From contig JBDTVU010000004.1 of NCBI GenBank assembly GCA_040007035.1, positions 6,949-70,948 of the forward strand: a stretch of DNA of 64,000 bases, written 5' to 3'. The notes beneath the pieces were generated by a model. The model did not search any database. It worked only from the letters and a program-made list of their open reading frames with translations, and was not told the DNA's origin. This document shows, in pieces, positions 45,191 to 54,086 of this stretch; position 1 is the stretch's first letter, and each line of letters begins with the position of its first letter. Position numbers and translations under genes: made by a program. Origin of the DNA: CAIWHR01 sp040007035. Its GTDB lineage: Bacteria > Pseudomonadota > Gammaproteobacteria > Burkholderiales > Casimicrobiaceae.

Positions 45191-46732
45191 ATGCAGTTGA
45201 ATCCATCCGAAATCAGCGAACTGATCAAGAGCAAGATCCAGAGCCTCGACACCGGCGCCGAGGTGCGCACGCAGGGCACGGTGGTCTCGGTGACCGACGG
45301 CATCTGCCGCATCCACGGCCTGTCCGACGCGATGGCCGGCGAGATGCTGGAGTTCCCGCAGAACACGTTCGGCCTTGCGTTGAACCTCGAGCGCGACTCG
45401 GTCGGCGCAGTGATCCTGGGCGCCTACGAGCACATCACCGAGGGCGACACCGTCAAGTGCACGGGCCGGATCCTGTCGGTGCCGGTCGGCCCCGAGCTCA
45501 TCGGCCGCGTGGTCAACTCGCTCGGCCAGCCGATCGACGGCAAGGGCCCGATCAACGCCAAGGAATCCGACGTCATCGAGAAGGTGGCACCGGGCGTGAT
45601 CTGGCGGCAGTCTGTGGGGCAGCCGGTGCAGACGGGCCTGAAGTCGATCGACTCGATGGTGCCGATCGGCCGTGGCCAGCGCGAGCTCATCATCGGCGAC
45701 CGGCAGACGGGCAAGACGGCGGTTGCCATAGACACGATCATCAACCAGAAGGGCAAGGACCTTATCTGCGTGTACGTCGCGATCGGGCAGAAGGCGTCGT
45801 CGATCAAGAGCGTCATCCGCAAGCTCGAGGAGCACGGCGCGATGGACTACACGATCGTGCTCGCCGCGACGGCGTCCGAGTCGGCGGCGATGCAGTACAT
45901 CGCGCCGTACTCCGGCTGCACGATGGGCGAGTACTTCCGCGACCGCGGCCAGGACGCGCTGATCATCTACGACGATCTGACCAAGCAGGCGTGGGCCTAT
46001 CGCCAGATCTCGCTGCTGCTGCGCCGTCCGCCGGGCCGCGAGGCGTATCCCGGCGACGTGTTCTACCTGCACTCGCGGCTGCTCGAGCGGGCCGCGCGCG
46101 TCAACCCTGCTTACGTGGAGAACTTCACCAAGGGCGCGGTCAAGGGCAGGACCGGCTCGCTGACTGCGCTGCCGGTCATCGAGACGCAGGCCGGCGACGT
46201 GACCGCGTTCGTGCCGACCAACGTGATCTCGATCACCGACGGCCAGATCTTCCTCGAGAGCGACCTGTTCAACGCCGGCATCCGGCCGGCGATCAACGCC
46301 GGCATCTCGGTGTCGCGCGTCGGCGGCGCGGCGCAGACGAAGATCATCAAGAAGCTGGGCGGCGGCGTCCGGCTGGCGCTGGCGCAGTACCGCGAGCTCG
46401 CCGCCTTCGCCCAGTTCGCGTCCGACCTCGACGAAGCCACCCGCAAGCAGCTCGAGCGCGGCCGGCTCGTCACCGAGCTGATGAAGCAGCCGCAGTACGA
46501 GCCGCTGCAGGTCAACGAGATGGCGGTGACGCTGTTCGCCGTCAACAAGGGCTTCTACGACGACGTGCCGGTGGAAAAGGCGCTGGCGTTCGAGTCCGCG
46601 CTGCGCGCCTTCCTCAAGAGCAAGTACGCGGCGCTGATGGACAACATCGAGAAGACCAAGGATCTCTCGGCCGACGACGAGAAGGCGCTCACCGCCGCCG
46701 TCGAGGACTTCCGCAAGAACGGCGCGTACTGA
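45191..46732 (+). CDS. atpA: F-type ATP synthase subunit alpha
   Basis: Alpha carries the non-catalytic nucleotide sites of F1. The 513-residue protein has the Walker A loop GDRQTGKTA (169-177) and the Walker B region DALIIYDDLTKQA. The alpha signature PPGREAYPGDVFYLHSRLLERAARV and the C-terminal helical domain follow. The ATG at 45191 gives MQLNPSEISELIKSKIQ; an upstream in-frame start at 45146 adds a non-family leader. Confidence 0.97.
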   Translation: MQLNPSEISELIKSKIQSLDTGAEVRTQGTVVSVTDGICRIHGLSDAMAGEMLEFPQNTFGLALNLERDSVGAVILGAYEHITEGDTVKCTGRILSVPVGPELIGRVVNSLGQPIDGKGPINAKESDVIEKVAPGVIWRQSVGQPVQTGLKSIDSMVPIGRGQRELIIGDRQTGKTAVAIDTIINQKGKDLICVYVAIGQKASSIKSVIRKLEEHGAMDYTIVLAATASESAAMQYIAPYSGCTMGEYFRDRGQDALIIYDDLTKQAWAYRQISLLLRRPPGREAYPGDVFYLHSRLLERAARVNPAYVENFTKGAVKGRTGSLTALPVIETQAGDVTAFVPTNVISITDGQIFLESDLFNAGIRPAINAGISVSRVGGAAQTKIIKKLGGGVRLALAQYRELAAFAQFASDLDEATRKQLERGRLVTELMKQPQYEPLQVNEMAVTLFAVNKGFYDDVPVEKALAFESALRAFLKSKYAALMDNIEKTKDLSADDEKALTAAVEDFRKNGAY

Positions 46733-46765
46733 CCGCCGCGTCCGGGCAGACCGAGGATCAGAGCC

Positions 46766-47656
46766 ATGGCGGGATCGAAAGAGATCCGCAACAAGATCAA
46801 GAGCGTGCAGAGCACGCGCAAGATCACGAAGGCGATGGAGATGGTCGCCGCGTCGAAGATGAAGAAGGCGCAGGACCGGATGCGCGCGTCGCGGCCGTAC
46901 GTCCTGCGCGCGCTGCAGATCGCCATGCACGTGGCGAAGGCGAACACCGAGTACAAGCATCCGTTCCTGGTGCGGCGCGACCCGGTGAAACGCGTGGGCG
47001 CCATCGTGATCACCACCGACAAGGGGCTGTGCGGCGGGCTCAACACCAACGTGCTGCGGCTGATGCTGCAGGCGCACAAGGACTGGCGCGCGAAGGGCCT
47101 CGACGTCGACTACGTCGCCATCGGCGCCAAGGGGCTGGGCTTCCTCGGCCGCCTCGGCGCGAATGTGCTCGCCTCGGCGGTGCAGCTCGGCGACCGGCCG
47201 CACCTCGAGCGGCTGGTCGGGCCGGCTAAGCTGTTGCTCGACAAGTACGTGGCCGGCGACCTCGACGAGGTGCACATCTTCTCGACGCTGTTCATCAACA
47301 CGATGAAGCAGGAACCGCGGCACGGCACCATGCTGCCGATTCCCGAGAAATTCCGCGCGCCCGGCGGCGAGGAGCGCGTCGCGCAGACGCAGGAAGGCTC
47401 GTGGGATTACCTGTACGAGCCGGATGCCAAGGAACTGCTCGACGCCGTGCTGCGGCGCTACGTCGAGGCGCTGATCTACCAGATGGTCAATGAGAACATG
47501 GCCTCCGAGCAGTCCGCGCGGATGGTGGCGATGAAGGCGGCGTCCGACAACGCCGGCACGATCATCGACGAGCTGCAGCTCATCTACAACAAGTCGCGCC
47601 AGGCGGCGATCACCAAGGAACTCGCCGAGATCGTCGGCGGGGCCGCGGCCGTCTGA
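46766..47656 (+). CDS. atpG: F-type ATP synthase subunit gamma
   Basis: Gamma is the central rotor shaft. The 296-residue protein has the N-terminal helix KEIRNKIKSVQSTRKITKAMEMVAASKMKKAQ and the TDKGLCGGLN motif. The C-terminal helix with SEQSARMVAMKAASDNA and LQLIYNKSRQAAITKEL completes it. All are family hallmarks. Confidence 0.96.
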   Translation: MAGSKEIRNKIKSVQSTRKITKAMEMVAASKMKKAQDRMRASRPYVLRALQIAMHVAKANTEYKHPFLVRRDPVKRVGAIVITTDKGLCGGLNTNVLRLMLQAHKDWRAKGLDVDYVAIGAKGLGFLGRLGANVLASAVQLGDRPHLERLVGPAKLLLDKYVAGDLDEVHIFSTLFINTMKQEPRHGTMLPIPEKFRAPGGEERVAQTQEGSWDYLYEPDAKELLDAVLRRYVEALIYQMVNENMASEQSARMVAMKAASDNAGTIIDELQLIYNKSRQAAITKELAEIVGGAAAV

Positions 47657-47699
47657 GCGGCGCGCAGGACAATTCGGCACCAGACCTACAGGAACGGAC

Positions 47700-49100
47700 A
47701 TGAGCCAAGGAACCATCGTACAAACCATCGGCGCGGTCGTCGACGTCGAGTTCGCACGCGCCGACATGCCCAAAATCTACGATGCGCTGAAGATGGACGA
47801 GATCGGGCTGACGCTCGAAGTCCAGCAGCAGCTCGGCGACGGCATCGTGCGCACGATTGCGCTCGGCAGCTCCGACGGCCTGCGCCGGGGGATGAAGGTC
47901 GTCAACACCGGCGAGCCGATCACCGTTCCCGTCGGGACGAAGACGCTCGGCCGGATCATGGACGTGCTCGGCCGCCCGATCGACGAGCGCGGGCCGGTCA
48001 ACGCCGACAAGTCGATGTCGATCCACCGCAACGCGCCGTCGTTCGAGGAGCTTTCGCCCTCGACCGAGCTGCTGGAGACGGGCATCAAGGTCATCGACCT
48101 CATCTGCCCGTTCGCCAAGGGCGGCAAGGTCGGCCTGTTCGGCGGCGCCGGCGTGGGCAAGACGGTCACGATGATGGAGCTGATCAACAACATCGCGACG
48201 GCGCATTCGGGCCTGTCGGTGTTCGCGGGCGTCGGCGAGCGCACGCGCGAGGGCAACGACTTCTATCACGAGATGATCGAGTCGGGGGTCGTGAACAAGG
48301 ACGACCTCGGCAAGTCGAAAGTGTCGATGGTGTACGGCCAGATGAACGAGCCGCCGGGCAACCGCCTGCGCGTGGCGCTGACCGGCCTCACGATCGCCGA
48401 GTCGTTCCGCGACGAGGGCCGCGACGTGCTGCTGTTCATCGACAACATCTACCGCTTTACGCTCGCCGGCACCGAGGTGTCCGCGCTGCTCGGCCGGATG
48501 CCCTCCGCGGTGGGTTACCAGCCGACGCTGGCCGAGGAAATGGGCCGGCTGCAGGAGCGGATCACGTCGACCAAGACCGGCTCGATCACGTCGATCCAGG
48601 CCGTGTACGTCCCGGCCGACGACCTGACCGACCCGTCGCCGGCGACGACGTTCGGCCACCTCGACGCGACCGTCGTGCTGTCGCGCGACATCGCCTCGCT
48701 CGGCATCTACCCGGCGGTCGACCCGCTGGACTCGACGTCGCGCCAGGTCGACCCGCACGTGATCGGCGAGGAGCACTACAACACGACGCGCGGCGTGCAG
48801 TCGGTGCTGCAGCGCTACAAGGAGCTGCGCGACATCATCGCGATCCTCGGCATGGACGAGCTCTCGCCCGAGGACAAGCTGGCGGTCGCCCGGGCGCGCA
48901 AGATCCAGCGCTTCCTGTCGCAGCCGTTCAGCGTGGCCGAGGTGTTCACCGGCTCGCCGGGCAAATACGTGTCGCTGAAGGAAACGATCAAGGGCTTCAA
49001 GATGATCGTCGACGGCGAATGCGACGCGCTGCCCGAGCAGGCGTTCTACATGGTCGGCACGATCGAAGAAGCGTTCGAAAAGGCGAAGACGCTGCAGTAG
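47700..49100 (+). CDS. atpD: F-type ATP synthase subunit beta
   Basis: Beta carries the catalytic sites of F1. The 466-residue protein has the P-loop GGAGVGKT (148-155), the catalytic Glu region GERTREGNDFYHEM, VLLFIDNIYRFTLAG and the C-terminal DELSPEDKLAVARARKIQRF, near the family DELSEED element. It differs from most relatives at one spot (DNIYRFT rather than DNIFRFT), a mild change. Confidence 0.97.
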   Translation: MSQGTIVQTIGAVVDVEFARADMPKIYDALKMDEIGLTLEVQQQLGDGIVRTIALGSSDGLRRGMKVVNTGEPITVPVGTKTLGRIMDVLGRPIDERGPVNADKSMSIHRNAPSFEELSPSTELLETGIKVIDLICPFAKGGKVGLFGGAGVGKTVTMMELINNIATAHSGLSVFAGVGERTREGNDFYHEMIESGVVNKDDLGKSKVSMVYGQMNEPPGNRLRVALTGLTIAESFRDEGRDVLLFIDNIYRFTLAGTEVSALLGRMPSAVGYQPTLAEEMGRLQERITSTKTGSITSIQAVYVPADDLTDPSPATTFGHLDATVVLSRDIASLGIYPAVDPLDSTSRQVDPHVIGEEHYNTTRGVQSVLQRYKELRDIIAILGMDELSPEDKLAVARARKIQRFLSQPFSVAEVFTGSPGKYVSLKETIKGFKMIVDGECDALPEQAFYMVGTIEEAFEKAKTLQ

Positions 49101-49125
49101 CGTCCGTCGCCGGAGGTACATCACG

Positions 49126-49548
49126 ATGGCCCACACCATTCACGTCGACGTCGTCAGCGCCGAGGCGCTGATCTTCTCGGGCGAAGCGGAATTCGTCGTG
49201 CTGCCCGGCGTCATGGGCGAGCTCGGCATCTACCCGCGCCACGCGCCGCTGCTCACCCAGATCAAGCCGGGCGCGGTGCGGATCAAGGTGCCCGGCCAGG
49301 ACGAAGACGAGCTGGTGTTCGTCCACGGCGGCTTCCTCGAGGTGCAGCCGATGCGGGTGACGGTGCTCGCCGACACGGCGATCCGGGCGAAGGACCTGGA
49401 CGAGGTCAAGGCCGCCGAGGCCAAGCGCGCCGCCGAGGAAGCGATGCAGAACAAGACCTCCGCCGAGGAGATCGCGACGGCCGAGGCCGAGCTCGCGATC
49501 GCCGTGGCCCAGATCGAGGCAATCCGCAAGATGCGGCACCGCGCCTGA
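49126..49548 (+). CDS. atpC: F-type ATP synthase subunit epsilon
   Basis: Epsilon regulates ATP hydrolysis and links gamma to the c ring. The 140-residue protein has the beta-sandwich domain (IHVDVVSAEALIFSGEAEFVVLPGVMGELGIYPRHAPLLTQIKPG) and a C-terminal helical hairpin rich in Ala/Glu. It is the last gene of the operon and is followed by a hairpin terminator. Confidence 0.95.
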   Translation: MAHTIHVDVVSAEALIFSGEAEFVVLPGVMGELGIYPRHAPLLTQIKPGAVRIKVPGQDEDELVFVHGGFLEVQPMRVTVLADTAIRAKDLDEVKAAEAKRAAEEAMQNKTSAEEIATAEAELAIAVAQIEAIRKMRHRA

Positions 49549-49587
49549 CGCGGGCGGCCCGGAGGGACGGCCGGCAGTGCCCGAACC

Positions 49588-49611
49588 AGGGGCGGCCCAA
49601 GGGTCGCCCCT
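49588..49611 (+). terminator. Terminator of the atp operon
   Basis: AGGGGCG (49588-49594) pairs with CGCCCCT (49605-49611), and the inner GCCC/GGGT extends the stem. A short T-rich stretch (TTCGCTTATT) follows. It lies 40 bp after the atpC stop. Confidence 0.65.
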
Positions 49612-49631
49612 TCGCTTATTGCGCCACGTCA

Positions 49632-49674
49632 TTGCCCGCGGCCGCGGCTGCGTTAGAATGTTGCATCGCAACAT
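49632..49674 (+). promoter_or_regulatory. Promoter with palindromic operator before the acyltransferase fusion
   Basis: TTGCCC (49632-49637), a 16 bp spacer and TAGAAT (49654-49659) form a promoter. Over its -10 and start point lies a perfect palindrome, ATGTTGC-ATC-GCAACAT (49658-49674). A bound repressor would block initiation. The dyad resembles the TTGC/GCAA half-sites reported for PHA-related regulators, but the regulator is not identified. Between 49675 and 49811 only a doubtful 44-codon frame is present (49673-49807). Confidence 0.55.
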
Positions 49675-49811
49675 GACGCCGGAAGCGCCTGCCATGGCCG
49701 ACCCCACCCCGACGATCGCCCGCGCGACGCAGACCCGGCGCGGCGGCGGCAGCCTCGTCGCGCGGCGCCTGAAGTCGGCTCGCGGCCGCCCCCCGAACAG
49801 GGAATAGCCCA

Positions 49812-51209
49812 ATGATGACCGATTTCCACAACCACCCGTACGACGCCATTGCCATCGGCGAATCCGAGACTGCGACGCGATCCATTTCGGCGACCGAGGT
49901 CGAAGGCTTGGCGATGGCCGCAGGCGAGGTCGACCCGTTCCACCTCGAGGGCTCGAATCCCGCGCGCGGCGAGGCACTGGCGGCGCCGGGCGCGGCGGCG
50001 ATTGCGATGATCTCGGGTATGCTGCTGCGCCGGCTGCCCGGCCCGGGCAGCCAGATCGTTGCCACCCAGTTCCATTACGCGGGGACGCTCGGCGCCGGCG
50101 ACACCCTGACGGCGACGGTGACGGCGAAGACCAAGCATGACCGCGGCCACCGGATCGATTTCGCCTGCCGCTGCGTCAATCAGCGCGGTGAGACGCTGGT
50201 CGAAGGAGTGGCCACCGTCGCCGCGCCGACGGCGTTGGTGAAGTATTCGAACGTCGCCACGCCGGAGGTCATCCTGCGGCGCAACGACGGCTTCACCCGG
50301 CTGCTGGCCCAGTGCCAGGGGCTGCCGCCGGTCACCTGCGCGATCGTTCACCCCTGCGACCGCGACTCGCTGCTGGGGCCGATCGAGGCGGCACGCCGCG
50401 GGCTGATCATTCCGGTGCTGGTGGGGCCGGAGGCGAAGATCCGCGCGGTCGCCAAAGCCGAGGGCGCCGACATCGCGCCGTACCGGATCGTCGGCACCGA
50501 GCACAGCGCCGCCGCCGCCGACCGCGCAGTGGCGATGGCCCGGGCCGGCGAGGTCGAGTCGTTGATGAAGGGCAGCCTGCACACCGACGAGCTGATGGGG
50601 GCGGTGGTGTCGTCGGCGACCGGGCTGCGCACCGCGCGCCGGATCAGCCACGTGTACGTGATGGACGTGCCGGCATACCCGAAACTGCTGCTGGTGACCG
50701 ACGCCGCGGTCAACATCTTTCCCGACCTCCAGCAAAAGGTCGACATCGTGCAGAACGCGATCGAACTCGCCCGCGTGCTCGGCATCGACAAGCCGAAGGT
50801 CGCGATCCTGTCGGCTGTGGAGACGATCAACCCGAAGATCCAGTCGACGCTCGACGCTGCGGCGCTGTGCAAGATGTCCGACCGCGGCCAGATCTCCGGC
50901 GGCATCCTCGACGGCCCGCTCGCCTTCGACAACGCAATCTCGGCCGAGGCGGCGCGGGCGAAGAAGATCGTCTCGCCGGTGGCGGGCCACGCCGACATCC
51001 TGCTCGTACCCGACCTCGAAGCAGGCAACATGCTGGCGAAGCAGTTGCAGTACCTCGCCGGCGCCGACGCTGCCGGAATCGTCGTCGGCGCCCGCGTCCC
51101 GATCGTGCTGACGTCGCGTGCCGACAGCATCCGCACCCGGCTGGCGTCGATCGCCGTGCTGAAGCTCCTCGCCCACAGCCGCCGTCCGCAGGGGCCGAAG
51201 GGCGACTGA
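49812..51209 (+). CDS. Bifunctional enoyl-CoA hydratase/phosphate acyltransferase
   Basis: A two-domain fusion of 465 residues. The N-terminal part (about 15-150) is a MaoC/hotdog-type hydratase (EGLAMAAGEVDPFHLEG; the Asp/His pair of the R-hydratase motif is present in a modified form). The C-terminal part (about 160-465) is a phosphate acetyl/butyryltransferase, with LIIPVLVGPEAKIRAVA, MKGSLHTDELMGAVVSSATGLRTARRISHVYVMDVP, GILDGPLAFDNAISAEAARAKKI and LLVPDLEAGNMLAKQLQYLA. Such fusions often sit beside acetate kinase and PHA genes; neither is here. It probably links acyl-CoA to acyl-phosphate. Expression is likely controlled by the upstream dyad. Confidence 0.88.
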   Translation: MMTDFHNHPYDAIAIGESETATRSISATEVEGLAMAAGEVDPFHLEGSNPARGEALAAPGAAAIAMISGMLLRRLPGPGSQIVATQFHYAGTLGAGDTLTATVTAKTKHDRGHRIDFACRCVNQRGETLVEGVATVAAPTALVKYSNVATPEVILRRNDGFTRLLAQCQGLPPVTCAIVHPCDRDSLLGPIEAARRGLIIPVLVGPEAKIRAVAKAEGADIAPYRIVGTEHSAAAADRAVAMARAGEVESLMKGSLHTDELMGAVVSSATGLRTARRISHVYVMDVPAYPKLLLVTDAAVNIFPDLQQKVDIVQNAIELARVLGIDKPKVAILSAVETINPKIQSTLDAAALCKMSDRGQISGGILDGPLAFDNAISAEAARAKKIVSPVAGHADILLVPDLEAGNMLAKQLQYLAGADAAGIVVGARVPIVLTSRADSIRTRLASIAVLKLLAHSRRPQGPKGD

Positions 51210-51344
51210 CGCCGGCGGCACGCGCCGGTCGCGCGCAAGACCGCGGAAGCGTCGGCGCATTGGCGAGCGCCATCATGCGGCGAGCGTGCCGGTGCTGCGC
51301 GCCGTGCCTCGACACGCCCTCCCGGCGCGGCGCATCATCGCGCG

Positions 51345-52769
51345 ATGGCCGACTCCCCGCGTTTCGCTGCCGGCGTCCGCATCGAGCACGACGCGCTCGG
51401 CGACGTGCGCGTGCCCGCCGATCGGCTGTGGGGCGCGCAGACGCAGCGCTCGATCGAAAACTTCCCCATCGGCCGCGACCGCTATCGTTGGGGCCGTGAC
51501 GTGATCCGCGCGTTCGGCCTCGTCAAGCAGTGCGCGGCGCGCGCGAACGCCGGGCTGGGCGAGCTGCCGCGCGAGAAGGCGGCGCTGATCGCCCGCGCCG
51601 CGCAGGAGGTCGTCGACGGCGCGCTCGACGCCGAGTTCCCGCTCGTCGTCTGGCAGACAGGCTCGGGCACGCAGTCAAACATGAACGCGAACGAGGTGAT
51701 CGCCAATCGCGCGATCCAGCTCGCCGGCGGCGTGGTCGGCTCGAAGACGCCGATCGACCCCAACGACGACGTCAACCGCGGCCAGTCGTCGAACGACGCG
51801 TTCCCGGCGGTGATGCACGTCGCCGCGGTCGAGGCGATCGAGTCGGCGCTGCTGCCGGCGGTCGCCGCGCTGCAGGCGACGCTGACCGCGAAGGCCGGCG
51901 ACTACGCGGGACTGGTGATGCTCGGGCGCACGCACCTGCAGGACGCGACGCCGGTGACGCTCGGGCAGGTGATCGGCGGCTGGGCGGCGCAGGTCGACGC
52001 CGCGCAGGCGACGATCCGCGCCGCGCTTCAGGGCCTCTACGCGCTGGCGCTCGGCGGCACCGCGGTCGGCACCGGGCTCAACGCGCATCCGCGCTTCGGC
52101 GAGACCGTCGCCCGCGAGCTGGCCGAGGTGACCGGCCGGCCGTTCGTCGCCGCGGCGAACAAGTTCGCGGCACTCTCCGCGCACGACGCGGTGGTCACCG
52201 CCAGTGCGTCGCTGCGCACGCTCGCCGGCGCGTTGATGAAGATCGGCAACGACGTCCGCTGGTACGCGAGCGGCCCGCGTGCCGGAATCGGCGAGATCAC
52301 GATTCCGGACAACGAGCCGGGCTCGTCGATCATGCCGGGCAAGATCAACCCGACGCAGTGCGAAGCGCTGACGCAGGTCGCCGTGCAGGTGTTCGGCAAC
52401 GACCACGCGGTGGCGTTCGCCGGCTCGCAGGGCAACTTCCAGCTCAACGTCTACAAGCCGGTGATGCTCCACAACGTGCTCGAGTCCGCCGGGCTGCTGG
52501 CCGCCGCCGTGCGCTCGTTCGACGAGCGCTGCGCGCGTGGCGTCGAGCCCGACCGGGCGCGGATCGACGCCCACGTCGCCACGTCGCTGATGCTCGTCAC
52601 CGCGCTCAATCCGCACATTGGCTACGCCAACGCGGCGCGAATCGCGCTCGCCGCGTACCGCGACGGCACGTCGCTGCGCGCGGCCGCGCTCGACCTCGGC
52701 CTGGTGACGGCGGAGGACTTCGACCGCTGGGTGCGGCCGGAGGCGATGACGCGACCGGGAACCGGTTGA
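51345..52769 (+). CDS. fumC: Fumarate hydratase class II
   Basis: FumC interconverts fumarate and malate without an iron-sulfur cluster. The 474-residue protein has the superfamily signature GSSIMPGKINP (326-336) and the class II blocks TGSGTQSNMNANEVIANRA, SSNDAFPAVMHVAAV and GRTHLQDATPVTLGQ. The DRYRWG region near residue 40 is typical. It stands alone, 135 bp after the acyltransferase fusion. Confidence 0.96.
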   Translation: MADSPRFAAGVRIEHDALGDVRVPADRLWGAQTQRSIENFPIGRDRYRWGRDVIRAFGLVKQCAARANAGLGELPREKAALIARAAQEVVDGALDAEFPLVVWQTGSGTQSNMNANEVIANRAIQLAGGVVGSKTPIDPNDDVNRGQSSNDAFPAVMHVAAVEAIESALLPAVAALQATLTAKAGDYAGLVMLGRTHLQDATPVTLGQVIGGWAAQVDAAQATIRAALQGLYALALGGTAVGTGLNAHPRFGETVARELAEVTGRPFVAAANKFAALSAHDAVVTASASLRTLAGALMKIGNDVRWYASGPRAGIGEITIPDNEPGSSIMPGKINPTQCEALTQVAVQVFGNDHAVAFAGSQGNFQLNVYKPVMLHNVLESAGLLAAAVRSFDERCARGVEPDRARIDAHVATSLMLVTALNPHIGYANAARIALAAYRDGTSLRAAALDLGLVTAEDFDRWVRPEAMTRPGTG

Positions 52770-52778
52770 CGCCGGCGC

Positions 52779-53966
52779 TCAGGCGGCGCGGTGCGACGCG
52801 CCCGCCGCGAGCTGCTGCTCGGCGAGCGTCACCCAGTAGCTCGCGCCGACCGCCAGCGCATCGTCGTTGAAGTCGTAGTGCGGGTTGTGCAGCCCCGGCG
52901 TCTGCGCGCCGCGTCCGCTGCCGAGCCAGACGTAGCAGCCGGGCTTCGCCTCGAGCATGAACGCGAAGTCCTCGCTTCCCATTTCCGGCACCGGGTCGGT
53001 GTCGACGTTGGCGGCGCCGACGACGGCGGTGGCGGCGGCGATCGCGTGCCGGGCCTCGGCCTCCGAATTGACGGTCGCCGGATAGCGTCGTTCGTAACGG
53101 ACCGTCGCGCTCATCTCGAACGTCGCAGCGATGCCGGCGACGATCGTGCGCAGCCGCTGCTCGATCAGCTCCTGCACGTCGCGCCGGAACGTGCGCACGG
53201 TGCCGCGCAGCACGACTTCCTGCGGAATCACGTTCCAGGTGTCGCCGCCGTGGACCTGGGTGACGCTGACCACGCCCGCATCGAGCGGATGGAGGTTGCG
53301 GGCGACGATCGTCTGCAGCGCGCTGATCGCGTGCGCGACGAACAGCATCGGGTCCTTGCCCTCGTACGGCATCGCCGCGTGCGCGCCTTTGCCGGTGACG
53401 ACGATCTCGAAGATGTCGTACGCGCCCATCAACGGGCCCGCCTTGGTGGCGAACGCGCCGACCGGCATCCGCGGCCAGTTGTGCATCCCGTACACGGCGC
53501 GCATCGGGAAGCGGTCGAACAGCCCCTCTTCGACCATCACCCGGCCACCGCCTTCGTTCTCCTCGGCCGGCTGGAAGATGAAGTAGACGGTGCCGTCGAA
53601 GCGCTTCGTCCGCGCCAGTGCCGCGGCGGCGCCGAGCAGCATCGTCGTGTGGCCGTCGTGGCCGCAGGCGTGCATCTTCCCTGCGTGCTTCGACGCGTGG
53701 GCGACGCCGCTCTTTTCGTGGATGTGCAGCGCGTCGAGGTCGGCGCGCAGGCCGATCGCCGCCGCGCCGCCACCGGCGCGCAGCACGCCGACGACGCCGG
53801 TCTTCGCGAGCCCGGTGTGCACGTCGAGGCCGAACGAACGCAGCTTGTCGGCGACGAACGCGCCGGTCGCGCTTTCCTCGAACGCGGTTTCCGGATGCGC
53901 GTGCAGATGGTGGCGCCACGTCTTCATCTCGGGGACAAGCGCGGCGATTTCCGGAACGAGCTTCAT
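52779..53966 (-). CDS. M20-family amidohydrolase (hippurate hydrolase-like)
   Basis: A 395-residue zinc-dependent amidohydrolase of the M20D group. Metal ligands are visible in GLRADLDALHIHEK, HACGHDGHTTMLLGAA, FQPAEENEGGGRVMVEEGLF and the C-terminal PEMGSEDFAFML; the dimerisation lid is in the middle (KGAHAAMPYEGKDP). Such enzymes cleave N-acyl amino acids, hippurate or IAA conjugates; which one is open. The ATG at 53964-53966 gives MKLVPEIAALVPEMKTWRHHLHAHPE, the usual first helix. A longer frame to 54071 is rejected. It is convergent with fumC, its stop only 9 bp away. Confidence 0.88.
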   Translation of the reverse strand: MKLVPEIAALVPEMKTWRHHLHAHPETAFEESATGAFVADKLRSFGLDVHTGLAKTGVVGVLRAGGGAAAIGLRADLDALHIHEKSGVAHASKHAGKMHACGHDGHTTMLLGAAAALARTKRFDGTVYFIFQPAEENEGGGRVMVEEGLFDRFPMRAVYGMHNWPRMPVGAFATKAGPLMGAYDIFEIVVTGKGAHAAMPYEGKDPMLFVAHAISALQTIVARNLHPLDAGVVSVTQVHGGDTWNVIPQEVVLRGTVRTFRRDVQELIEQRLRTIVAGIAATFEMSATVRYERRYPATVNSEAEARHAIAAATAVVGAANVDTDPVPEMGSEDFAFMLEAKPGCYVWLGSGRGAQTPGLHNPHYDFNDDALAVGASYWVTLAEQQLAAGASHRAA

Positions 53967-54028
53967 GCGGACTCCGTGACGGCGCGGCGAAATGCCGCGG
54001 CGAACGACAATGTTAGCGCAGGCGAGGC

Positions 54029-54057
54029 TTCGGTGCGACGCGCTGCTGCGGTAGAAT
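54029..54057 (+). promoter_or_regulatory. Possible glpD promoter
   Basis: TAGAAT (54052-54057) is a fair -10, 30 bp before glpD, in the divergent gap with the amidohydrolase gene. The -35 at 17 bp (TTCGGT) is poor. A short GAGAG/CTCTC inverted repeat follows. Confidence 0.3.
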
Positions 54058-54086
54058 GAGAGCGTCATCACTCTCTCCGTTCAGCC

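Noticed and set aside
49673..49807. A 44-codon basic frame between the operator and the acyltransferase fusion
   Set aside because: Its ATG lies inside the operator and close to the predicted start point, it has no ribosome site and no recognisable family. Kept only as a note.
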